Assembly (NCBI GenBank): GCA_027604705.1
Contig: JADHYV010000039.1
Span: forward strand, 152,715 to 216,714
Length of the DNA: 64,000 nt
Reading direction: 5' to 3'
Source: Allomyces arbusculus
Taxonomy: Eukaryota > Blastocladiomycota > Blastocladiomycetes > Blastocladiales > Blastocladiaceae
Position 1 is the stretch's first letter. Every line of letters begins with the position of its first letter. The notes beneath the pieces are model-generated. The model was given only the letters and a program-made list of their open reading frames with translations. It did no database searches and was not told the origin of the DNA. Positions 10,808 to 21,429 of the stretch are shown here, one piece after another. The position numbers and the translations under genes are program-made.

Positions 10808-12815
10808 TCAATACCCGAGTGCATGGCCGGTTCCGGCTGCGACGACTTCGAACCGTGCGTGGTTGGGCTGCGAGAGACCCGACACAATGACCGGTTCGAC
10901 GGTCGACTGCCACGACCCAAACGGCGACGGCGACGGTGACGGCGACGGCGGTAGGGTGCCTGTGCTCGACTCGACGGCGGTTGCGGCCGCAAGCGGCCAT
11001 GGCGGCTCGTACTCGGTGTCGTCGCCGTCACCGGCGCGCACACCACGCCCACCGTCCAAATCCATTGCTGGAGCTGGTGCTGGCTGAGGTGTCTCATCGT
11101 CCGCGGCCATTTCGGACGACGCGTGCGGCACCGCCGCCATCCACGGTCGATACCCGTCGACCACACGCATGGGCGGTGCCATCATCTCATTCCTCCTCGC
11201 ATCGCAATCACGAACACGCCACAACTTGACGTTCTCGTCCGGCGCGGCCGTGGCCAGCCGCATCCCACTCGGCGCGATCGCAGCCGACATGACGGGCCCA
11301 TCGTGCGCGTACTCGTTGTGCCATTGCGGGCGCAGCGACGGAAACTCGTACCCGGCAAGAAACGAGCCAGGCTGTGGCCGCGTCCAAGTAGGTGCTTTCG
11401 GCGGCGGCGGGGTATGGTGCGAAGCGAGTAAGAGCTGGTCGTCGGGCCCGAACGTGAGCGCAGTGGTGCGTAGAGACGGGTGGGTGAAAGTTGCAACGGT
11501 TTCGCGCGTCGCGAGGGTCCATGCGACAAGGAGGCTGCCGGAGCTGTTCGAGCAGGCTATGGACGGAGAATTCGTGATGAATTTGGGCGCAGAGAATCGA
11601 GGAAAATAAATACGTACCAAGCGCGATCAAATTGTTTTGCCACGGGCACCACGCGACACTGTCGATTTGGGTCGCGCCGTATTCGGCAGCGGAAATCCAA
11701 GCGAGCGCCCGGTCGGTGCGGCGCAAGTCCCAGAGCGCGAGTTCCTCGCGAGTAGCCGTGGCCAGGTGCACCTCCTTGTCGGGCGCAAACTGGACGTGCA
11801 TGGCCGGTCCCGACGGCGGTTTCGTCGTCTGGAATGGCGACGGCGGGACTTGCAGTGCCAGCTTCTCGCGCATCCCGCTCCACCGCTCATCCCACAACTT
11901 GACGGCCCCTGTTGCGTCGCCTGTTGCGAGATAGCGTGCAGTCCAGTCCATGGCATGAATCGCAGACTGGGTCTCGTTCGCCGTAACGAATCTCGTGCGC
12001 GTCTGCGAGTCCACGTCGTACATGTTGAGCGACCCGTGCGCCGTGGCTATCGCCAAAGTCGACCCGGCCGGGTGAAATGCAACGGCCGAGACGTGTGGCC
12101 GGTCGGGCAAGCCCGGATCGAGCGCATGGACGGTGCCGTGGTCCCAGAGGTAAGCCCGGTCGCCGAGCGCAATGGCGAGCACGTTGTGCGCGCTCCAGGC
12201 GACGCGGTTTGGACCGAGGTCGGCGGCAAATCCGGGCGCGTCGAGAATCTTGCAGGGATTGCTCGCGAGATGGCCCATTACGTGCGGCGTGACGCCGTCG
12301 GGGAGGGCCAAGTGCGTGAATGGGGAGAAGGTGGGTTCCGGGTCCAGCAACGGCCAGAGGTCGGGACTGGGGCGAGCAGGCTGGGCCATGATCTGGTGCA
12401 CGACACTGGCTCGGTCGTGCGGGGTTGGCTTGTGGAAACGGATGGGTGCAACGCGCGCGTCATTGTCGTCCCGGAAGCCCAGCACGTCCATGAGCACGGG
12501 CACTTTGCGGAGCAACGAGTCCATATCCTTGCCACATGATGGGAACACGGCCGGCCTGCTGGGGGTACTTGGCCGATCGCTCGGCGCTCGCGGTGCCAGC
12601 CCGTGATGGTGCGCCGCAGCGTCCACCGGCAACCGTGCCTTGATCAGGGCACGCGCTGGGCTTGCCGACAGGGTTGCCGCAGGCGAATAGGGTGGTCGCA
12701 GCGCGTCAAGCATGGCCGAGCGCGGGGCAAGCCGGCGCTGGCGGCGCACGATGCGATTCAAGTCGCTACGTCGCACCACCGGCATCGGCGGATGGCCGCT
12801 TGGGCCGCTCGACAT
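10808..12815 (-). CDS. CDC20/fizzy-like WD40 repeat protein, divergent
   Basis: Two exons, 12815-11618 and 11556-10808; 648 aa. The core resembles APC/C activators: KILDAPGFAADLGPNRVAW then SAHNVLAIALGDRAYLWD matches the family start of the propeller. VKLWDERW, ELALWDLRR and APDENVKLWRV mark later blades; the last is the DExLRFW-type blade. Activators bind the anaphase-promoting complex through an N-terminal C-box (DRYIPxR-like) and a C-terminal Ile-Arg. I see neither: the N-terminus is basic (RRSDLNRIVRRQRRL) and the tail is Asp/Pro/Ser-rich and ends GHALGY. It may be a meiosis-type or lineage-specific member, or a WD40 protein no longer serving APC/C. The intron (donor GTACGT) joins ALG to an in-frame blade. 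The start at 12815 is the first in-frame ATG; a Met at about 12524 is an alternative. Confidence 0.7.
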
Positions 12816-13101
12816 GGCGGACGCAGCGGCGGGTTTGCACGCAACGTGGGTGCGATTGGTCGCTTCGTGCGTGCAGCGTGTTGTCGTGGTGCCGTCGTCG
12901 TCGACGCTGTGCAGATGGTCGGAAGCGGCGGCGACAGGCCGACGTCGAAGTGCGGTTGGCCGCCATGCACGCGTGTTTGCGTCAGTGCTCGCCGCTTGTC
13001 AAGACGGCAACAGCAACGAACGACAAATCACGGCGGCACGGCATCGCGACCAAGCACGAGCACTTGCTGCATTTTCTGCCATCGCAACGAATACCCGCAC
13101 C

Positions 13102-14802
13102 ATGACCGACACGCCCGCCAGCGGCCTTGTGCAACCGTGCCTTACGCTCGCCAAATTGCCGACGCCGGTTCTCGCCTGCCTTGCCGAGCTGCTCGCCGAC
13201 CTCGACCGTGTCGCCCTGCTGCACCTCGCGCTCGTTGCACCTCCCCTGTTTGCACCCTGCCTGCGTGTCGCCATTCGCATGTCCCGCCGAATGCACTTCA
13301 GCCGCTTTTCCGAAGAACGGCACCGTGCAGATCAGCCTTTGGATGCCCAAGTTCGCCTCTCGCCTCGGCTCCTTGGCCATTTCCATGCCACTGAGATCCA
13401 ACCCAAGTGCTTTCACTGGTCGCTGATCCTGCCACTGCGTGCGGCCGACCGTTCGCTGTTGCTCTTGCCACAACCCATTGCCTCCGCCTCCTCGTCCATC
13501 GCTGCCAGTCGCCGCTGGTCGCTGTTGAATGTGCCGCTTGCGCAGATCCGAACCTTTACGCTCTTTGAAGGCGCTCCGTTCCTTGTTACTCCGCCGCTTT
13601 GCCGTAATCTCTCTGTCGAAGGCGATGTACCGTGGCACGATCTTGCATTCCCGCCAACCATTTCCTCGCTGTCGCTCGAGTACATTACGGTCCGACCCGA
13701 GTGCATTGCCGTGCTCTCGCAACCATTCCCCAACCTGCGCACCCTGTTATTTCTGGACGTGGCCCCCGACGAGGGCGATGAAAATACGTGCAAATCGGTT
13801 AATTTGCTCTTGGCCAATCACATTCCGCCGACTGTGACGACGCTCATCTTGCAATCGAGCAGCGTTCAAATGCCCACCGACGCGGTGATGCCGGCACTCG
13901 CGCAGGTCATCCCCCAGCTCCCATCGCTGGTGTCGCTCCAGCTCGTCGGATTCGATCCGGTCCATGTTGATGCAGTGATGGCCACGTTGCCGCGCGACGG
14001 GTTCCCTAAACTTGCTTTGAGCCTTAATGTCTTTGATGAAGATCATGTCGCTGCCCTTGAACGCGTCGCCAAGTCTCTCCCAGCCACGGTTGGCTCATTC
14101 AATTTTGACCTGATGTTTGGCATGGGCGACTACGTTGTGAACTCGGTGCGCCATTTTGTCGCGCGCATTCCGCTGGCCGCACGCAATCTCAGCGTGCGTC
14201 TTCCAGTTTGGGACGGGTCGCTCTTCCAGACCATTCCCTTCTCGCCCACGCTCACTTCACTCAAACTCACGACGGGAACGAGGATGGATCACTGTCTTGG
14301 TTTCGATGACTTGGTCAACCGGCTCCCCACCACTCTCACGCACTTGACCATTTCCTCGTGGATGCTCCACTCCACGCTCACTGCCCGCTCCAACTTGGCG
14401 CGCCGCTTTCCGCCTCGGCTCATCGAGCTGAAACTCATTGAGTGCGAATTGGTGGACACCAACCTCGTCCATTTCCAGTGGCCATCGTCGCTCTTGCATC
14501 TCGACTTGCGCAGCAACTTCCTCGCACGGTTGCCGCTGACGTTGCCCTGTGACCTGCGCACGCTCGTACTGAGCCGAAATTTGGCCCTCAATGACGATGG
14601 GTTCCATGCCGCTGTGCTCCCCACCTCGCTCCGCATGCTCGATTTAGCGGGGACTAAAGTTGGTGATGGTGCTGCTGCTGCACTGCTCGACCGCATGCCC
14701 GAGCGGTCTGCAAGGCGCCGCATGCAGGTACACATCAGGCGGACGGCCATGTCTTCGACGGCACGGAAGCAGCTGCGGGCCAAGTTTGTGGTTTTCGAGT
14801 GA
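13102..14802 (+). CDS. F-box/LRR-like protein
   Basis: Single exon, 566 aa. The N-terminus (LTLAKLPTPVLACLAELLADL followed by a Leu-rich helix) resembles a degenerate F-box, which would bind Skp1 in an SCF ubiquitin ligase. The rest carries irregular leucine-rich repeats, clearest from about residue 410 on: LPTTLTHLTISSW, PPRLIELKLIECEL, PSSLLHLDLRSNFL, PCDLRTLVLSRNLAL and PTSLRMLDLAGTKVGD. Proteins of this make-up often form expanded, fast-evolving families in fungi. The frame stays open upstream to 12712, but that would run into the opposite gene starting at 12815. I therefore start at 13102, where ATG has a good context (ACCATGA). No specific substrate can be inferred. Confidence 0.72.
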   Translation: MTDTPASGLVQPCLTLAKLPTPVLACLAELLADLDRVALLHLALVAPPLFAPCLRVAIRMSRRMHFSRFSEERHRADQPLDAQVRLSPRLLGHFHATEIQPKCFHWSLILPLRAADRSLLLLPQPIASASSSIAASRRWSLLNVPLAQIRTFTLFEGAPFLVTPPLCRNLSVEGDVPWHDLAFPPTISSLSLEYITVRPECIAVLSQPFPNLRTLLFLDVAPDEGDENTCKSVNLLLANHIPPTVTTLILQSSSVQMPTDAVMPALAQVIPQLPSLVSLQLVGFDPVHVDAVMATLPRDGFPKLALSLNVFDEDHVAALERVAKSLPATVGSFNFDLMFGMGDYVVNSVRHFVARIPLAARNLSVRLPVWDGSLFQTIPFSPTLTSLKLTTGTRMDHCLGFDDLVNRLPTTLTHLTISSWMLHSTLTARSNLARRFPPRLIELKLIECELVDTNLVHFQWPSSLLHLDLRSNFLARLPLTLPCDLRTLVLSRNLALNDDGFHAAVLPTSLRMLDLAGTKVGDGAAAALLDRMPERSARRRMQVHIRRTAMSSTARKQLRAKFVVFE

Positions 14803-16016
14803 CAGTTTGTCGTTCGTGGTTGTGTGCGAAGTTTGACTTTTCCTTGTTTCAACGTGATTTGCCATTATGTACAGCTCTGAGTCTTTTATATCACTTGCAG
14901 GACCCGTTCTGCTCGGACAGCCCTCCACCAGTCGATGGACGAGTTCGTGCTGTTTCTCGTTTGCCACTTTATCCAGCGTTCGTTTGCTTATTGTCAAAGT
15001 TTGCCCGCGACCATATACCTGTTAGCTTGCACCTGACCTCTCTGCGCTGCATCTAAGCTTGTGGTACGTATGGAAGAAGATACACCATTGCCGACGAGGG
15101 GCTCCCTTTGGACCCCTGCAATCGTCAGTCTTTCAAACTTCGAGACTGCACGCACCTTTGTGCTGTTTCATGTCATCAAGCTGAACCAGTGGGCATTCCA
15201 TGGCTGAAACAAATATCCGTCACTTTCATGAGCAGAGAGTATGGGCCCGCTGTAAAACATGTTTACCTACTCTGTTCTTCGATGCTGCAGTAAACTTGGA
15301 GTCTGGCGATTGTGCCACAATCAACGCTTAACACGGGTGATGTCCATTGACCTGCAGGACCAAATCTGGAGTTGCTTCAGTGCAAACTTGGCGATGCCCT
15401 ACGCTAGGGACGATTTGTGGAGTGCTTTCGATCTCCTTATTCCATTTGCATTTGCAAATTTGAATCGTCTGTCACAGGTCAAGGGCACGTGCCATTCATA
15501 TATCGCCTCACCCGCCCTCCCTGGACGATTTGGATCAACTCCTTGAATGCTCGCCTTGCATTTAGTCTTCCGACATGCGGCCATGCAGGCCGCGCACGAT
15601 GTTACGTTGACACCCGACAAGCTACGCGTGCGGCCGTCGTCAACTTGGTGATGCTTGCTGGAAATGATTCGGATCCTGGGCTCAGCCACAAGCGGCTGCT
15701 GGCAAGTCGACACGCTGTTGCCGGCAAGTCTACAAGCGGTACTGTCGCACATGCTGCTGACGACCAAGAAGTGAAATGGGCCCCGACCTCGCTTACTGCA
15801 CGCGTGAGCAAAATCTCTTCATCAAGCGGTATTGGCGGCCGGAAACGCTGCTCGAGCGCGTGCGCGAGTGCCGCGGAAAGGCGCTGACTGCCGGTGCTGG
15901 TCCCCCGAATGGCCGTGTCCATGATGGCAAAAGCGCCGTTGCACTCCAAAAACCAAACACAATTTCACCTATGTACAGGGCGTCGCCCACGCCCACGCTC
16001 TGACTTCACGCCCAAC
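14803..16016. other. Gene-poor interval of lower GC
   Basis: About 1.2 kb between the F-box/LRR-like gene and the HP1-like gene. The part 14860-15560 is visibly AT-richer than the flanking genes and has no frame with the local codon bias. A minus frame at 15602-15949 (115 codons) looks more coding-like, but I recognise nothing in it. No repeat or RNA gene was seen. Confidence 0.4.
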
Positions 16017-17040
16017 TCAATCCTCGTCACTGCCTACTGACTCGACCTTACACTCGTCCATTTCCTCCTGCCCACCCACGGCACCCCCGTCTCCGTCGGG
16101 CGCGGCAGGACTGGCCTCGTCGCTGCCATTGCCCACCAGGTCCGAATCCGCCGCAGGCGTCGTGAAATGCAAGTGCTTGATCAGGTAATCGCACATGTGC
16201 CGCGGCGCCCACATGGCCGCTTCTTTCACGGGGAACATGGCCGTTGTCCCGTTCTTTAGGAGAAACACGGCATGCATTTCCGACTCGCCCGTATGCGGGT
16301 CCGGCACGTCCTCGAACCCATGGACGTGGTCAATGTCGGCCTCAGTGAAACGCGGCGCGAGGGGCGCACCGCCCGCCATTCCGGCGTCGCTGTCGGGTGG
16401 GACGAGGTGCGCGGCAGTGCCCGCCGCGTTGGCGCCGACGTGGCGCGAAGCAGTGGCCGACCGTCGCCGGCGCTGGAAATAGGGCATACGAGCAGACGGG
16501 GCGTGTTAGGGGACCGGTGGTCGGCGAGCATCGACGACCAATCGCAACGCGAACCTTTGGTGGGCCAACTTCAATCACTTGAATGTCTTCGCCGTCTTCG
16601 TCGTCGCCATTGTCCACGAGGTCGATAGGCGCATTCGCCGCGGTTGGCGGCGCATCCACGGAGATCGCACTTGCCGGCACCAGAGCAGCGTCCAATGCGT
16701 CGTCGTCGAGACCCGCGCCGGGTGAGCGTGCCCCTCCTCGCTCTCGTTCCCTGGCCTCAATCTCGGCGAGCCTGGCCTCGACGCGTTGAGCAACCTCGTA
16801 CCAATAATCAGCAATCAGATTGATCCCAACAATGTCCGACTCGTGCACCCACGTCGGGTCGTCGTAGCCGGTCCACTTGACGCTGTACTGGTATCCGCCG
16901 CGGTCCTTGTCGGGACGGTGATCGACGAGAGCGTCGACCTGGTACGTGCCGTCGTCGCTGCTGGACTTGGTTTTTTTGGTGGAGCGGGTCGACGACGTCG
17001 AGGTCGCCTTGCGCTTTCGTGTGGATGCCCGAGTCGACAT
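16017..17040 (-). CDS. HP1-like chromodomain / chromo-shadow protein
   Basis: Binds methylated histone H3 (normally H3K9me) and dimerises to compact chromatin. Exons 17040-16555 and 16472-16017; 313 aa. A basic Ser/Thr-rich N-terminus (residues 1-28) leads into a chromodomain at about 32-82: YQVDALVDHR, then YQYSVKWTGYDDPTWVHESD and ADYWYEV. Its aromatic-cage positions (Y, W, Y/W) are present. An acidic linker with a coiled segment (VEARLAEIEARERERG) follows. The second exon holds a chromo-shadow-like domain: ADIDHVHGFEDVPD, MHAVFLLKNGTTAMFPV, APRHMCDYLIKHLHF. This two-domain order is that of HP1/Swi6/Cbx. The intron uses the GTTCGC donor. The tail is acidic. Confidence 0.82.
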
Positions 17041-17276
17041 GTTGGCGGGTGTTGAATTCTTCGCTGAGCGTGCAGGGTGCGCGTAGTCGCGGGCGCTGGA
17101 AACTGGAACTTGGCCAAGGGGACTCGGTCGCGTGCGGAGTTGTGAAGCCAACTAACTGTGATGCGGGACGCTCTAACTTGGTTGTCTGTGATGTGGAGGC
17201 ACTTTCGAAATGACTCGCTCGACCACGAATGAAGGAGCAAAGGCGCAAATTTGTCACTTACATTCGCAGCTTTCAT

Positions 17277-17815
17277 TCACTTGCCCTTCCTCTTGCCCTT
17301 TCCCTTCCCCTTAGCGGCACCGCCCTTGGACAAGCCCGACGTAACGCCCTGGCGGTTCGCTGCTGGTATTTGGGGTTGGGGCGGCCTTGCGCTTGTTGCC
17401 GAAGATGATGGCGTGGCAGCAGGCGACGGTTGCGAGGTTGGAATCGACGCTATTTTCATATAAAGGCGACGTCAGTCTCAACGATCCCACTGTGATTATC
17501 AGCGTAGAGGAGCGGCCAAAAACGCACTGGTCGTGAATGATGTTTCGTCGCTCACGGTCGAAGTGCCATTGAGCACATCGTCGACTTCTTTTTGCACGGC
17601 GGCGCGTGGGGCCAGGAACAGCAGTTTCGAGTTGCCAACGGCTCGGCGATACACATTCTACCGTTGTCCACCCAGCATTGGTGTGAGCAAGTCGTTCGTG
17701 CGATTGGTTGGGCTCATCGGGCTGCAGCTCGTACGGCTTGTGGACGAAGCGCGGCGAGCTCGCCTTGCAGCACTTGCAGGTCGGTGTACGCGAGATCACG
17801 AATTGCAGCTGACAT
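17277..17815 (-). CDS. Small prefoldin-like (ASDURF-type) protein with basic tail
   Basis: Three short exons, 17815-17735, 17657-17528 and 17449-17277, give 127 aa. The start MSAAIRDLAYTDLQVLQGEL and the joined segment RPQANVYRRAVGNSKLLFLA, then VQKEVDDVL, resemble the helix-turn-helix of small prefoldin-like proteins. In those a 'VYxRxxxNSxxFFLA' signature sits between two coiled helices. Animal ASDURF, a PAQosome subunit, is the nearest pattern I know. The tail is Pro/Ser-rich and ends in a Lys/Gly run (KGKGKGKRKGK), perhaps for RNA or nuclear targeting. Both introns (GTACGA, GTGCGT donors) are supported by restored frame; no single-exon reading gives this protein. Family call tentative. 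Confidence 0.6.
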
Positions 17816-18025
17816 GATGGCCAGGTTGGTTGCGGGCAGTCGCGCCGATCAGGAGCGTCGACGGCGTGAACGACAGGAGCGTGCAGCGCTGCAAAGGCAA
17901 GCCGCCGCTTCTCTTCCGATCAACAATCACGGACCAGTATCGACCAGCACGTTGATTCAGGACTCAGGAGTTGCGCCAGCACTTTTCTCCCTGCATTCTC
18001 TCTATTCCATCCTCCACCACGCAAC

Positions 18026-18343
18026 ATGTTCTGGTCCCGCTCTAAGGATTCGGACAACGCGACCGCGCCATCATCGGCTTCAGCAGCCCCGACAGCTGCA
18101 CCACAAGCCTCCGCCGCCCTTGATACTCATCCAAACACGTCAAGCGCGACAGGCCCTGCCCAGTCCACCGAAGACGACGAAGACGATCCGTACGACGCGC
18201 GCATTCGGCGGTCCGGGTGCCAGCGCGAGCACGAGGTGCTGCAAGACTGCTACTACGAAAAGCACGATTGGCGCCAGTGTGTCAAGGAAATGCAGGCGTT
18301 CAAGGCATGCTGGCGCGCGACACACCCAGGCGAGATGCAGTAG
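18026..18343 (+). CDS. COA4: Cytochrome c oxidase assembly factor 4-like twin CX9C protein
   Basis: Single exon, 105 aa. The N-terminal half is Ser/Ala-rich and disordered. The C-terminal half has DPYDARIRRSGC, then two exact CX9C pairs: CQREHEVLQDC and CVKEMQAFKAC. The intervening YYEKHDWRQ is characteristic of COA4/CMC3. Such proteins are imported and oxidised by Mia40 in the mitochondrial intermembrane space and help build complex IV. Length fits the family apart from the longer N-terminus. It ends 48 bp from the convergent stop of the next gene, so the 3' UTRs probably overlap. Confidence 0.9.
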   Translation: MFWSRSKDSDNATAPSSASAAPTAAPQASAALDTHPNTSSATGPAQSTEDDEDDPYDARIRRSGCQREHEVLQDCYYEKHDWRQCVKEMQAFKACWRATHPGEMQ

Positions 18344-18391
18344 TGTGAGCACGCAGGTCTAGGTTGGTGTGATATATTTAATTGATTTCAT

Positions 18392-19579
18392 TTACAGCTC
18401 CTCATTGGTGTCGGGAGTCTGCATGGCGCCCTCCAAGACCATCTTGGCAATAGGACCAAGGACCCAGTCCATGCCCGTTCGCATCATCTTGAACCAGAAC
18501 GGGTGCGCGGCCTTGGTCTCGCGCACGGCGTGCCCGAGCTCTTGCACGCGCATCAGTGCGAGCCACGCGGCTTCGCGCACTTCGAGGTTCGTGATGGGCC
18601 GGCCGCCGTCGAAATGCATTGGCAAAAAGTACAAATCGGTTAGCGCCGTCGTTGGTGCCGCGGCCGTGGCCGATCCGCGGCCGCGCAGCGACAGAGTTAG
18701 CGCCGTGGAGACCAGGTCAAGCATCACGAGCCGCGCGGCGAGCCGGGCGTTGGGCGTGTCGACCGCCGTGGGTGACGGCAGCGACCGGAAAAACGCCGCA
18801 AGTGTTGGGATCGGCTGCAGCAGTGTGGCGACGGGTGTACGGGCACGCGTCGCATCCAACCAGGCAACAAGCGCGTCAAGCAATTGCGTGAGCCGCATCA
18901 GCGTCTCGACATCGCAGACAGATGGCGGTGCGTCCTGGTCCTGCTCCTTTTCCTTGTCGTAGCACGTCAGCACGCCCGAAATGGTCTTGGCCACGGCCTG
19001 GGCGGCAAACGACTCGAGGTTGAGCCCTGCTTTGCCGCTCGTCAGGTCCACAGCCGATACGGTGCCATCTTCGAGGTACGCCCCGAGCACCTGCATGGCC
19101 TTGCTGCCCGTGGTGGGGTCCGCGTAGGCCAAGACGGGTGCGACGCGTGTTACCGACGCGACTTGGTGAACGGCGACTACCGCTGCCGCGAAGTGGTCGC
19201 TCTGCATCGTGCCGCGATCCATTTCCGTCCCATTTGCTAGCACGCGCTGAAGACGCTTTGCGACCTTGTCGACGCGCACCGCGGATGGTTTCTTGGGTGC
19301 CGAGCGACCGGCCAAAAAAGCATCGATTTTGGCACGCGACGTCGCAGGCAAGCTCGTTAACGGTGATACGACACTGTGATCCGGCAGTAGGTGCGTGCGT
19401 ATCGTAGCCTCGCAGAGTGCGCGACGATGCGGCGGGTACCGTTCACAAATGGTTGGCGGAACGGCGTCGTCACTGGATGCAATGACAGGGACAACAGTGA
19501 CGGCGAGAAATACGACAAGGAGGCTCGAAGCGGCCGCGATAAGCGCGAACGGAGATCGCCAACGGGTGGAGAGCATCAT
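18392..19579 (-). CDS. Signal-anchored hypothetical protein ending in EEL
   Basis: Single exon, 395 aa, not recognised. Residues 12-34 (ALIAAASSLLVVFLAVTVVP region) form a strong signal peptide or signal anchor. Two Cys follow soon after (ICERY and LCEAT), with another pair in the middle (LTCYD, SVCDV), compatible with lumenal disulfides. The rest is predicted mainly helical, with no transmembrane segment I can see. The last four residues are NEEL, close to KDEL-type retrieval signals and like the KEEL of the PDI gene at 6.9 kb, so an ER-lumen location is plausible. It has no identifiable enzyme motif. Confidence 0.65.
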   Translation of the reverse strand: MMLSTRWRSPFALIAAASSLLVVFLAVTVVPVIASSDDAVPPTICERYPPHRRALCEATIRTHLLPDHSVVSPLTSLPATSRAKIDAFLAGRSAPKKPSAVRVDKVAKRLQRVLANGTEMDRGTMQSDHFAAAVVAVHQVASVTRVAPVLAYADPTTGSKAMQVLGAYLEDGTVSAVDLTSGKAGLNLESFAAQAVAKTISGVLTCYDKEKEQDQDAPPSVCDVETLMRLTQLLDALVAWLDATRARTPVATLLQPIPTLAAFFRSLPSPTAVDTPNARLAARLVMLDLVSTALTLSLRGRGSATAAAPTTALTDLYFLPMHFDGGRPITNLEVREAAWLALMRVQELGHAVRETKAAHPFWFKMMRTGMDWVLGPIAKMVLEGAMQTPDTNEEL

Positions 19580-19923
19580 GACGCTCCAGCTGCAGAGATT
19601 AATACTGTTTGCCGCTGCTCGTGGATCGTTTTCGAATGAATATTGCTGGTTTGCCGTGAAGTGCTACCCACATGGTGTGTAGATCTCAGGTGTGGCCAAA
19701 AAACATAGAGCTCGCACGCTTCTGCTGCGACGTGCTCGCCATGCACGTGTCTTTCAGCAAAGCCCGGATGCGGCCCAACTTGCGGGCACTTCGATCAGCA
19801 CGAACCCCAACCACCACGCACACGCTCCAACCCGGCAACTCCCCCGACAAAAACCACGTTCTTCATCTTCCAGTTCAACTTCAACTTACCAGCGTGCATG
19901 GTCATGCTCGAATCGTTGCCACA
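19580..19923. other. Divergent intergenic region before threonine aldolase
   Basis: About 340 bp. The frame of threonine aldolase is open leftwards to an ATG at 19744, so part may be coding if that start is used. Otherwise it should hold two promoters. The + strand has C/A-rich stretches at 19790-19880. Confidence 0.45.
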
Positions 19924-21323
19924 ATGATGTTTGCCCCTTCCGTGCCGGGATTCCGCTCTCTCTGGCTCGCATCCTCGACGCTCCTGGCCCGCTCTCCGAC
20001 CCTTGGCCGTCTTGCTCAACTCCCAGCTTGTGGCCCCCGATTGTACCAGACGCCGTACTACGCGTCGTCTATCAACCATTGTACCGCCAAGCGAATGTAT
20101 CTCGGCACTACTGCACCCGCCATGGCCACGCCCGACCATCTGAAGGGCCCCGCAGCCGTCGCCTACGACTTCCGCTCCGACACGGTCACAGTGCCGTCGC
20201 CCGACATGCTCGCGGCCATGGTGCAGGCACCCGTTGGCGACGACGTGTTTGGGGTTCGTACTCTTCACTCCTCGGCTATACTCTCCACTGCCGTACCCAG
20301 TTCTAATCCATTCCCGACGTTTTCCAGGAAGACCCGACCATCATTGCACTCGAGCAACGCGTCGCGTCCCTCCTCGGGCACGAAGCCGCTCTCTTCTGTG
20401 CGTCCGGGACCATGTCGAATCAGCTCGGGATTCGCACACACCTTCGCGGCGGCGCGCCACACTCGGTCCTCGCCGACGGGCGCGCGCACGTGCACATGTG
20501 GGAAGCTGGCGGGATTGCGGCACACTGTGGCGCCAGCGTGATTGCGGTCGACGTTGAGGGCCAGCACGCGCGCGGCGAGCGCGCCGAACCGCACTTGACC
20601 GCGCGCGACGTGGAAATGCACGCGGTACCTGACGACGGCGACGCGCATGGCGCGCCGACGCGGCTCGTCTGTGTCGAGAACACGCTGCACGGGTCGGTCA
20701 TGCCGCTCGCGGACTTGAAGGCGATCAACGAGGTCGCGCACGCACGCGAAATTCCCGTGCACATGGACGGTGCGCGGCTCTGGCACGCGGCGATTCAGAC
20801 AGGGACCGAGTTGGCCGAATGGGGTCGGTTGTGCGATTCGATCTCGGTGTGCTTTTCCAAGGGGCTCGGCGCGCCCGTAGGCAGTGCGCTCGTTGGGCCT
20901 GCCACGTTCATCAAGCGTGCGCGGCACCTGCGCAAAATGTACGGCGGTGGGTGGCGGCAGGCGGGTGTCTTGGCAGCGGCGGCCATGTACGCGCTCGACA
21001 ATGTCTTCCCGGCGCAGCTCGCGCGCACGCACGAGTTGGCGGCGACCTTGGTCGAGCACCTGCGCCGGCTCGGCGTCAAGATTGAAAACGACCCGGTCGA
21101 CACGAACATTGTCTACGCGGACGTGAGTTCAGTCGGGCTCACGGCCAACGACTGGGCCAAGGCGGCGGCCGAGGATGTGCATGACGATGCGGCGCCGATT
21201 CACATCTTTGGTGGTGCCACGGGTCAGATTCGCCTCGTTATGCATTACCAGCTCGCCGAGGATGCAGTGGACCGGTTGGTCGCGACGCTGGAGCGCGCGA
21301 TTGCAGCCAAGGCCAATGCTTAG
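19924..21323 (+). CDS. GLY1: Low-specificity threonine aldolase
   Basis: PLP enzyme that splits threonine (and allo-threonine) to glycine and acetaldehyde. Exons 19924-20253 and 20328-21323; 441 aa. YDFRSDTVTVPSPDMLAAM, VGDDVFGEDPT, ALFCASGTMSNQLG, VHMWEAGG, HMDGARLWHA and the PLP-lysine segment SVCFSKGLGAPVGS are all in place, so the fold-type I active site is complete. The intron (donor GTTCGT, acceptor TTTCCAG) joins VFG to EDPT exactly. Three in-frame ATGs could start it: 19744, 19924 and 20122. The extra 66 residues from 19924 are Ser/Arg/Leu-rich with few acids, like a mitochondrial presequence, while 20122 (MATPDHLKG) would give a cytosolic form. Confidence 0.93.
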
Positions 21324-21429
21324 AGAGGCCGGCATTCGTGGATTGGAACTAGCTGTATTGTCGAACAGAAAGAACAAAATATCACTTGATTCGCTAGACA
21401 CTCAAGATGGGACACGAAGCAAACAAAAT

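Noticed and set aside
12712-13101. N-terminal extension of the F-box/LRR-like gene
   Set aside because: The frame is open, but it would overlap the opposite CDC20-like coding exon starting at 12815 and has no family-like sequence.
15602-15949. Possible small minus gene of 115 codons
   Set aside because: No homology recognised, no supporting splice sites or neighbours; kept only as a note in the intergenic entry.
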